From positions 90,274-154,273 of the forward strand of contig JBGTEJ010000055.1 in the NCBI GenBank assembly GCA_041747855.1: 64,000 nt of DNA, in the 5' to 3' direction. The notes under the pieces are model-generated. The model ran no database searches. It was not told where the DNA came from and saw only the letters and a program-made list of their open reading frames with translations. The DNA is from ZC4RG35 sp041747855 (lineage in GTDB: Bacteria > Actinomycetota > Acidimicrobiia > Spongiisociales > ZC4RG35). The position numbers were made by a program, and so were the translations under genes. Shown in pieces: positions 17,717-24,959 of this stretch (position 1 is its first letter; the number at the start of each line of letters is the position of its first letter).

Positions 17717-20700
17717 TTGGCGAAGCTGGGAAAGCGTCGTCGCAGGCTGGGGGCCGCGACAACGGTATTGGTGACATGCATGTGGCTGGGAGCGCTGTCG
17801 GTCAACGCCGCCCCAACCGGCTTCGTCGAGGAAGTGGTCGGACCGACACTCAACAATCCGGTCAATGTCGAGTTCGCTCCCGACGGCAGGGTCTTTGTCT
17901 TGGAGAAGTCGGGAAGGATCAAGACATGGCCCACCTTTGCGGACTTCGAGTCGAGTGTCGGCGAGACGCTATTCACTGACCTAAACCACAACGTGCACGA
18001 CTTCTGGGACCGCGGGGCGCTGGGTCTTGCCCTCCACCCCTCCTACCCGTCACAACCCTACGTCTACGTGCTCTACACATACGACGCGGTGATCGGCGGG
18101 AGCGCCCCGACCTATGGGAATTCATGTCCCAATTCGACACCTCCATCGAACGGCACCGGCGGAGACGGCTGCATCGTGTCGGGTCGGTTGTCGAGGCTCA
18201 CCGCCGACACCACCGCCGGAACAATGGTCGGCGCCGAACTGGTTCTGATCGAGGACTGGTGCCAGCAGTTCCCGAGCCACTCGATCGGGGATCTCGAGTT
18301 TGGTCCCGACGGGGCCCTGTACGCATCGGCAGGAGACGGGGCGGCCTTCCACTTCACGGATCACGGACAACTAAACAACCCCTGCGGCGACCCTCCTTCT
18401 CCGGCCGGCGTGGCGCTGGCACCTCCGACCGCAGAGGGTGGGGCACTCCGGTCCCAATCTCCGAGAGGCTCGGGTAGCACGCTCGATGGGACCGTGATAA
18501 GGGTCGACCCGATGACGGGAGAGGCCTTCCCGGGCAACCCATGGTTCGCCGATCCTGACCCCAATCGCAGTCGGGTCGTGGCCTACGGCCTGAGGAACCC
18601 ATTCCGCTTCACGATCCGTCCCGGCACCCACCAACTGTTCGTTGGCGATGTGGGTGCGGGTGGCTGGGAAGAGGTCAACCACATACCCAATCCTCTGGGA
18701 GGGGTACGAAACTTTGGCTGGCCGTGCTACGAGGGTGGACTGTCGTCAGGCAACCCTGTGTCGCTGCGTCAGGCCGGGTTCGACGGCCAGGACCTGAACC
18801 TGTGCGAGACCCTGTATTCGGCCGGCCCATCGGCGGTCTCAGCGCCGTACTGGGCCTACCGCCACGGACAGGCCATGACGCCCGGAAACGTCTGCCCAAC
18901 CGGCGGTGGCGGAGGGGGCGGTTCCTCGATCGCCGGATTGGCCTTCTACACGGGGGGCGGTTACCCGGGTTCCTACAACGGCGCCCTGTTCGGGGCCGAC
19001 TACAGCAGACGTTGTATCTGGGTTATGTTCCCCGACGAGGGCGGGAATCCCGACCCCTCCACTATCCAGCAGTTCCATCAGACCTCGGGCAACGGCCCGG
19101 TCAATCTCACCATGGGTCCGGACGGCAACATGTACTACGCCATGTTCGGTTCCAGTGGGAACATCAGACGGTTCCGGTTCGTTGGCACCAACAATCCCCC
19201 GGTTGCGGTGATCGAAGCTTCCCCCGACTCCGGAACGGCTCCGCTCGAAGTGAGCTTCGACGCCACGGGATCCTCCGACCCCGATCAGGACGAGATCGTC
19301 TTGTACGCGTGGGACCTCGACGGTGACGGGCAGTTTGACGACTCGTCTGATCCGACTGTGGTGCACACATTCGGCGTGGGCTCCCATACCGTGCGGCTAC
19401 GGGTGACGGATGCCCGCGGGGAGTCCGGGACGGCTCAGATCGTGATCAGCGCCTCGAATACCGCTCCGGTGCCCGTTATCGACACTCCCGGGTTCGGCAC
19501 CCAGTGGGTCGTGGGACAGCAGATCTCCTTCTCCGGTCATGCCACTGACGAGCAGCAAGGAATCCTCCCGCCTGGTTCGCTGATTTGGACATTGATCCTC
19601 CATCACTGCGAGGGCGGCCACGGATGCCACCAACATCAGATCCAAACGTTCCCGGGTGTGGCATCGGGATCGTTCAACGCGCCCGACCACGGGTATCCGT
19701 CCTGGTTGGAGCTCCGGTTGACCGCAACCGATGAACACGGTCTCCAGGTCACCGAGACGCTCGAACTACACCCGTTGACGGTCGACCTGACTTTCACAAC
19801 AGCCCCGATCACGGGGCTCGATCTCGTTGTATACGGGACGACCCGGACCTCTCCCTACACCGCGACATTCATCGTCGGCTCGTCCGTGAGCGTCTCAGCG
19901 TTGGCGCCACAAGACGCGGAGGAAACCTGGAATTGGGGCTTCACGGAATGGTCCAATCTGGGCGGCCAGTCACACACCATCACCGCCCCCGCAAACGACA
20001 CCACATACACCGCCAGTTATCACCAGCAGCTGAAACCCGGATACGGCGACAGCTTCGGAATGGTCCAGACCACGACCGGGCGTTGGTTTCTCTATGACCC
20101 TGATACGACCGATACGACCAGCTTCTACTTCGGGATCCCCGGCGACACCCCATTGATGGGAGACTGGGACTGCGACGGAGTGGACACACCCGGGGCATAT
20201 CGGGAATCGGCCGCCTATGTCTACCTGCGCAACTCAAACAGCACGGGCATAGGCGACCTGGCCTACTTCTTCGGAATACCGGGTGACATCCCGGTGGCAG
20301 GGGACTTCAACGGTGACGGTTGCGACACCGTCTCGATCTACCGGCCTTCGGAGTCGAAGTTCTACATCACCAACCAGCTCGGATCGAGTGATCAGGGCTT
20401 CGTCGCCGAGTACTCCTTCTACTTTGGGATTCCAGGCGACCGGCCCTTCACCGGGGATTTCAATGGAGACGGACAGACCGACGTCGGACTTCACAGGGTG
20501 ACCACGGGTCTGGTCTATTACCGATTCACCCTGGACACCGGCATCGCAGACTCCACCCTCTACTGGGGAGCCCCCGGCGACGCAATCATCGCCGGGAGAT
20601 GGGCAGTCAGCGGTGTCCCTGGCGAGGACACGCTTGGACTCTTCCGGCCTGCAAGTTCGACTGTCTACCTGCGGTTCGAAAATTCCCAGGGGTTCGCCGA

Positions 20701-20785
20701 CTTCAGTATCGCCTACGGGTCCCCGCAAATGAGGCCGGTCGCCGGCCGATTTGGCGTGCTACCGGGGAACTCGGAGGCTCCCTGA
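17717..20785 (+). CDS. Secreted PQQ-dependent sugar (glucose/sorbosone-type) dehydrogenase with PKD and C-terminal repeat array
   Basis: 1022 residues. A signal peptide of about 31 residues ends near VNA-AP. Residues 33-480 form a six-bladed quinoprotein dehydrogenase like soluble glucose dehydrogenase: NPVNVEFAPDGRVFVLEKSG, GALGLALHPSYP, HSIGDLEFGPDGALYAS, YGLRNPFRFTIRPGTHQLFV and VRNFGWPCYEG. A PKD domain follows at about 491-580 (FDATGSSDPDQDE), then two beta-sandwich-like segments. The last 240 residues are four D-x-D/N-x-D/N-G repeats matching those of the SpoIID-domain and GH26-like proteins. It probably oxidises sugars or surface glycans outside the membrane. No PQQ biosynthesis gene is in the window, so PQQ must come from elsewhere in the genome or from outside. 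Confidence 0.88.
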   Translation: MAKLGKRRRRLGAATTVLVTCMWLGALSVNAAPTGFVEEVVGPTLNNPVNVEFAPDGRVFVLEKSGRIKTWPTFADFESSVGETLFTDLNHNVHDFWDRGALGLALHPSYPSQPYVYVLYTYDAVIGGSAPTYGNSCPNSTPPSNGTGGDGCIVSGRLSRLTADTTAGTMVGAELVLIEDWCQQFPSHSIGDLEFGPDGALYASAGDGAAFHFTDHGQLNNPCGDPPSPAGVALAPPTAEGGALRSQSPRGSGSTLDGTVIRVDPMTGEAFPGNPWFADPDPNRSRVVAYGLRNPFRFTIRPGTHQLFVGDVGAGGWEEVNHIPNPLGGVRNFGWPCYEGGLSSGNPVSLRQAGFDGQDLNLCETLYSAGPSAVSAPYWAYRHGQAMTPGNVCPTGGGGGGGSSIAGLAFYTGGGYPGSYNGALFGADYSRRCIWVMFPDEGGNPDPSTIQQFHQTSGNGPVNLTMGPDGNMYYAMFGSSGNIRRFRFVGTNNPPVAVIEASPDSGTAPLEVSFDATGSSDPDQDEIVLYAWDLDGDGQFDDSSDPTVVHTFGVGSHTVRLRVTDARGESGTAQIVISASNTAPVPVIDTPGFGTQWVVGQQISFSGHATDEQQGILPPGSLIWTLILHHCEGGHGCHQHQIQTFPGVASGSFNAPDHGYPSWLELRLTATDEHGLQVTETLELHPLTVDLTFTTAPITGLDLVVYGTTRTSPYTATFIVGSSVSVSALAPQDAEETWNWGFTEWSNLGGQSHTITAPANDTTYTASYHQQLKPGYGDSFGMVQTTTGRWFLYDPDTTDTTSFYFGIPGDTPLMGDWDCDGVDTPGAYRESAAYVYLRNSNSTGIGDLAYFFGIPGDIPVAGDFNGDGCDTVSIYRPSESKFYITNQLGSSDQGFVAEYSFYFGIPGDRPFTGDFNGDGQTDVGLHRVTTGLVYYRFTLDTGIADSTLYWGAPGDAIIAGRWAVSGVPGEDTLGLFRPASSTVYLRFENSQGFADFSIAYGSPQMRPVAGRFGVLPGNSEAP

Positions 20786-20868
20786 CCCGGAAGTGTGGAG
20801 AAGGGCACTCGCTTCATCTCAGTCCGGACCGTTCAATCTTCTGGAAACAGCGTTGGCCTCTTGGCCCC

Positions 20869-22617
20869 TCAAGGGCGGATCGAGACGACACCGGATTGCG
20901 GTCCGACGTACACCTGCGAGTGCGCTTCTCCAGTGGAGTGACTGTTGCGCACGTACCACATCCCAGTCGACGGCCGATAAACCCCCACCGTGTCGCGCCC
21001 ATTCCCGTTCCAGTCGCCAACCAGTAGGACATCGCCAGGAATCCCATAGAAGAACTCGAAGTCAGCAAAACCGCCAGTGTTCGTGTTGCGGAAATAAACG
21101 AATCCAGACGACTCTCGATGCAACCCCACAGTGTCCACACCGTCTCCGTCAAAGTCACCTACGAACGGCTTGTCCCCTGGCAAGCCGAAGTAGAAAGAGC
21201 GCTCAGCGACAAAGTATCCGCCATTCGACCCCAAGGTATCGGATAGGTAGAACCTGCCTTCCGAAGGCCTGTAAATCCCGACAGTGTCGCACCCATTGCC
21301 GTTGAAATCCCCAGCCACTGGGACGTCACCCGGGATTCCGAAGAAGAAGGTGATGTTGGCGTTCCCCTGGGAATTGGAATTGCGCAGGTAGACGTAGCCC
21401 GTTGACCGCCGGTAAAGTCCCAGGGTTTCCACCCCGTCGCAATCCCAATCCCCCGAGATCGGAACATCCCCACCAAGACCGTAGAAAAAGGTATGGGATG
21501 CCTCAGCAGCGGTAGCGTACGTCAAGATCTTGAACAGACCGTTAGAAGCCTGGAGGGCGACAGTGTCACAGTCTTCGCCGGAAGGACAGACATTCACTCC
21601 TGGGGTGACTCCCAAAGTCAACGACCCAGGCTGAAACCAGGTAGTGAGAGGGAACTGGTAGGCGGTCGATGCCTGGAGCATCCCGTCCCGCCAGCCAGCG
21701 TTCACGGTGTTGGGAACCCAGACCCGCCAGTCAGTCTCGTTGGGTTCCCTACTCTTGTTGAAGTTGAAGTAGATGAGAGCGACCACGTGGGGATGTGAAG
21801 CCGCCCAGCTGAACATATCTCTGATCCACTGGGACTTGGTTGCAGAAGGCCAGGCACCAGCCTGGGCAATGACCAGGGGCTTGGTTGGGTAGGCGGCGGC
21901 AAGACCATCGATGATTCCACCCATGACCTGGTAGACATTGGCTCCATCCGCCCACCGGTAAGCAGAGATCCCGATCACGTCGACATAGCCGTCACCGGGG
22001 TAGTAGTCGGCGATGGAACCGCAACCGGGGGTCGTCCAACCATTGGGTGCGAATGCGAACCGCACCCGGGTCTCGTCGATACCGCGGTTCCTCACCAGGT
22101 TGAAGATCCGCCGATAAGCGTTCTGGAAGTGAGTCGGGCTACACCCATAGGTGACCCAGTCCCCATTCATCTCTTGAAGTGGCGCCAACACGAGGGACCG
22201 GCCACCACCCAGGTTCAGGTAGAGCTGGAGATGGTCGATCCACCGGTTGATGTCAGCATCGCTGTTCCCTGCCGCGATCTGTGCGGCAGTGCCCGGTACG
22301 TGCAAGTTTACGAAAGGGGTAGCTTTTCCCTTCCAGATCTCGTCGATACGCTCCCGGGTGTTCGACCACTGACCTGACAACGCCGGCCCAGGATCATTCA
22401 TCACCGAGGCGAACGTGCCTCCGAACGTGACTCTCTTACCTGTTGCCGTGGCCAATGCGTCGAGATCACCACCGGCGTGGAAATTGTCCGAGTAGAAGCC
22501 TCCGTGGACACTCCCCTGCCCGGGAATGGTGGCGGCCTGGGCTGGCGAGGGGGCGGGCAAAAAACCGGCACTCAAGAGCACGGCGAATACCGCCACAATG
22601 GCAACCGGACGACGCAT
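20869..22617 (-). CDS. Exported GH26-like (beta-mannanase fold) protein with C-terminal repeat array; nucleophile missing
   Basis: About 582 residues. A signal peptide starts at ATG 22617 (MRRPVAIVAVFAVLLSAGF, cleavage near AQA-A). Residues 35-320 resemble GH26 mannanases: VHGGFYSDNFHAGGDLDAL, an acid/base segment APLQEMNGDW with Glu149, and AFAPNGW. The strand expected to carry the nucleophile glutamate reads KPLVIAQAGAW, with Gln252 in its place, so classical retaining hydrolysis may be lost. From about residue 340 to the end there are four repeats (SGDWDCDG, AGDFNGNG, VGDFDGDG, VGDWNGNG). The gene is convergent with the sugar dehydrogenase and 40 bases downstream of the O-antigen-ligase-like gene. 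It may bind glycans rather than cut them. Confidence 0.8.
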   Translation of the reverse strand: MRRPVAIVAVFAVLLSAGFLPAPSPAQAATIPGQGSVHGGFYSDNFHAGGDLDALATATGKRVTFGGTFASVMNDPGPALSGQWSNTRERIDEIWKGKATPFVNLHVPGTAAQIAAGNSDADINRWIDHLQLYLNLGGGRSLVLAPLQEMNGDWVTYGCSPTHFQNAYRRIFNLVRNRGIDETRVRFAFAPNGWTTPGCGSIADYYPGDGYVDVIGISAYRWADGANVYQVMGGIIDGLAAAYPTKPLVIAQAGAWPSATKSQWIRDMFSWAASHPHVVALIYFNFNKSREPNETDWRVWVPNTVNAGWRDGMLQASTAYQFPLTTWFQPGSLTLGVTPGVNVCPSGEDCDTVALQASNGLFKILTYATAAEASHTFFYGLGGDVPISGDWDCDGVETLGLYRRSTGYVYLRNSNSQGNANITFFFGIPGDVPVAGDFNGNGCDTVGIYRPSEGRFYLSDTLGSNGGYFVAERSFYFGLPGDKPFVGDFDGDGVDTVGLHRESSGFVYFRNTNTGGFADFEFFYGIPGDVLLVGDWNGNGRDTVGVYRPSTGMWYVRNSHSTGEAHSQVYVGPQSGVVSIRP

Positions 22618-22657
22618 ACAGCTTCTATCGACCGCATCGGGGGGGGTCTTGAGAGTG

Positions 22658-23947
22658 TCAGGACGCTTGGGGAGCCGCAATGAGCGGTTTCTGGGTTTCA
22701 TTGTTGAGGGTATGGGCAAGCCAAAGACCCAACGCAAACCATAGGGCGGGCTCGAAGATAACGGTCTGGGTGACGCTGGCTACTCCGACAATTGTTAGCG
22801 CGGAGCCGGCGACTGGGCCGCCCCGACGCCGTTGCGATGCAAGTAGCGCCAGGAACCCCAGCATTCCAATGATCCCTGTTTCGCCAAGTAACTGGAGCCA
22901 GAGGTTGTGAGGTTCCTGCAAGTCGGTCTCTGACCAGCCGGTGCCGAGACCGATCCCTCTGATTGGGCTATCGAGGAAACGACCCCAGTACTCGGCCCAA
23001 ACCTCAGCCCGATTGTCTCCCTCCCCGAGTGAAGGATCGATCTCGACGTGGTCTCCAGGTTCGATCGGCCCGAGATCGACAAGATGGGTGAGTCGGAATC
23101 TCAACGAGTCGACGACCTCACCGCCTACTCCATCCCGGTCCGTCAGTATGAGCACGCCAAGAAGCACCGCAGCCACCATCAGGGCGGCACCCAAGTTGCG
23201 GACGGCCAAGTCCCGTCGGCCCTTGCGGTGGTGGAACAGCACCACGCTGAGGGCGATGACTAGACCCAACCATCCCGTGCGGGAGTAGGTCATGATCGTG
23301 GCCGCCACCAGACCACCCAGGACAACAGGGCCAAGCCAGACCGGGCCTCGCACCACTCCCCGAATCCACGCGAAGGCCGCCAATACCAACCATACGTTGG
23401 TCCAAAGGGCGGAGTAGCCGGGGTCCTGATGCCAGTTTGTGAGGGCTAACAAGCCCACCATGTAGGCCGGCTTGTTGATCCGGTCCACACCGGGGATGTC
23501 ATTGATGGCGTTGACCGCCTCCTCACCAAACACACCATTGGTCATCATTGCCAGAGCGAAGCCCGTGGCCGCCATCGCCGCCGCCGACCAGAAGACGACT
23601 TTCAACACGGAATCCAAGTCACGGGCGTGACGACCGGTGACCATCATGAGCAACGCACCTACGGCCAGTGCAGCCAACAATCGCCAGAACGCCTCCGACA
23701 CACCAATGCTGGGCCAGGAAGCAAAGGCGCAGGCCAGGAAGATGCCCAGAGCGCTCGCACTCCGACGGTGCCAGGGGAACTTCCGACAGTCCCAGAGATC
23801 GGCAGCCGCTACCACCACCACGAGCACCAGCCATGCCTTCAACGCGATGACACCACGGAAGTACACCGTATGAAGAGGAAGTACAGCTACCAGTGACAGG
23901 TAGGCGACTCGTGCGACACGACTCTGGTTGGGAATCACCGGCTGCAA
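22658..23947 (-). CDS. O-antigen ligase / polymerase (Wzy-WaaL-like) membrane protein
   Basis: A 429-residue polytopic protein with about ten helices. The large periplasmic loop before the last helices carries the Wzy_C-type pattern: an arginine-containing RAEVWAEYWGRFLDSPIRGI, then GLGTGW, then EPHNLWLQLLGETGIIGMLG. Members join or polymerise lipid-linked oligosaccharides outside the membrane. It is divergent from a glycosyltransferase gene: its own start at 23947 and the neighbour's ATG at 24006 leave 58 bases. It is followed by the GH26-like gene, an arrangement that fits polysaccharide assembly plus processing or recognition. Confidence 0.85.
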   Translation of the reverse strand: MQPVIPNQSRVARVAYLSLVAVLPLHTVYFRGVIALKAWLVLVVVVAAADLWDCRKFPWHRRSASALGIFLACAFASWPSIGVSEAFWRLLAALAVGALLMMVTGRHARDLDSVLKVVFWSAAAMAATGFALAMMTNGVFGEEAVNAINDIPGVDRINKPAYMVGLLALTNWHQDPGYSALWTNVWLVLAAFAWIRGVVRGPVWLGPVVLGGLVAATIMTYSRTGWLGLVIALSVVLFHHRKGRRDLAVRNLGAALMVAAVLLGVLILTDRDGVGGEVVDSLRFRLTHLVDLGPIEPGDHVEIDPSLGEGDNRAEVWAEYWGRFLDSPIRGIGLGTGWSETDLQEPHNLWLQLLGETGIIGMLGFLALLASQRRRGGPVAGSALTIVGVASVTQTVIFEPALWFALGLWLAHTLNNETQKPLIAAPQAS

Positions 23948-23991
23948 GGCTAGGTGGTCTGTCCTGACAACAACCAGCTCACGAGTTCACT

Positions 23992-23997
23992 TACCAT
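23992..23997 (+). promoter_or_regulatory. -10-like box before the glycosyltransferase operon
   Basis: TACCAT lies eight bases before the ATG at 24006, suggesting leaderless transcription of the operon that runs to about 29151. No good -35 is visible. An identical TACCAT lies nine bases before the ATG at 44392. Confidence 0.3.
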
Positions 23998-24005
23998 TCC
24001 CGCCG

Positions 24006-24959
24006 ATGCCCAGCGCCAAACCGGACGGCCCGTCCGACATCTCGATTGTCCTGACTATCCGGAACGAGGTTGCCAGTATCAGAGATCTGTTGGAGGCACT
24101 TCTCGTCGGAACAGTCACCCCAGGCGAGATTGTGGTCGCCGACGGCGGTTCCACAGATGGGACCATCGAGGTCGTCGAGGAGATCGGTCGTCACAATCCC
24201 GAAGTTCGTATCTTCACCGATGTCGGCGACCGTTCCAGAGGGCGCAATGTCGGCATCCGGAACGCACGCTTTGATCGGATAGCCACGATCGATGGCGGTT
24301 GCCGTCCCCGTTCCGACTGGCTGGAGCACATCCTGACAGCCTTCGATGGTGGCGTACTTTGGGTAGGGGCATTTTACGAACCGGTCGGCCAGACCAATCT
24401 GTCGACCGCGATCGGTCTCACCATGGTGTATGTCGAGGAAGAGGCCCGGCGCCACTTCATCCCCTCGGCGCGTTCCATGGGCTTCACCAAGGAACTCTGG
24501 TCGGAAGTGGGAGGATTCCCTGACGGGCTCCAGTTCGCCGAGGACACCACATTCGCCCAGGGTCTACTGGATCGCGGTTACACACCCGAGTTCACACCGA
24601 AGGCGGTCGTCGAGTGGCATCCCCCAAGGACTTTGCGGGAGCAGGCTCGAACCATGTTCAAGTGGGGTCATGGAGACGGGCTTCAGGCTCTGAGATCAGA
24701 CCACTACAGAAGATTGCTGGGAATCCTCGCCATCGGCGGCGTGGTGCTCGTGAGCACAGTTCTCGTCGACATTCGACTTGTTCCCCTGGCTCTTCTTCCA
24801 CTCGGCCCGTTCGTCGCCCGGAATACCCGATACAAGTACCGACACATGTACGGTTGGACGAAGTGGGTGTTGATCCCACTGGCCAGTGTCAACGGTGCGG
24901 TCAGCTCCCTGATCGGATTCCTTGCGGGACGGCGGGAACGTCTACGAGGCGGGACTTGA
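24006..24959 (+). CDS. Family 2 glycosyltransferase with C-terminal membrane helices
   Basis: About 317 residues. GT-A motifs are SIVLTIRNEVASIRDLLEAL, VVADGGSTDGT and a DGG in place of DxD (ATIDGGCRPRSDW), followed by GGFPDGLQFAEDTTFAQGLL. Two or three hydrophobic segments follow residue 230, placing the enzyme at the inner membrane face. ATG at 24006 is chosen because the glycosyltransferase fold begins ten residues later; the open frame upstream runs antisense into the divergent ligase gene. Its TGA overlaps the TTG start of the next gene, so translation is coupled. The sugar donor is unknown. Confidence 0.85.
   Translation: MPSAKPDGPSDISIVLTIRNEVASIRDLLEALLVGTVTPGEIVVADGGSTDGTIEVVEEIGRHNPEVRIFTDVGDRSRGRNVGIRNARFDRIATIDGGCRPRSDWLEHILTAFDGGVLWVGAFYEPVGQTNLSTAIGLTMVYVEEEARRHFIPSARSMGFTKELWSEVGGFPDGLQFAEDTTFAQGLLDRGYTPEFTPKAVVEWHPPRTLREQARTMFKWGHGDGLQALRSDHYRRLLGILAIGGVVLVSTVLVDIRLVPLALLPLGPFVARNTRYKYRHMYGWTKWVLIPLASVNGAVSSLIGFLAGRRERLRGGT

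Noticed and set aside
24614..24955. N-terminal extension of the GT4-GT2 fusion
   Set aside because: It overlaps the upstream glycosyltransferase in another frame and is not protein-like; the TTG at 24956 with stop overlap is a better start.
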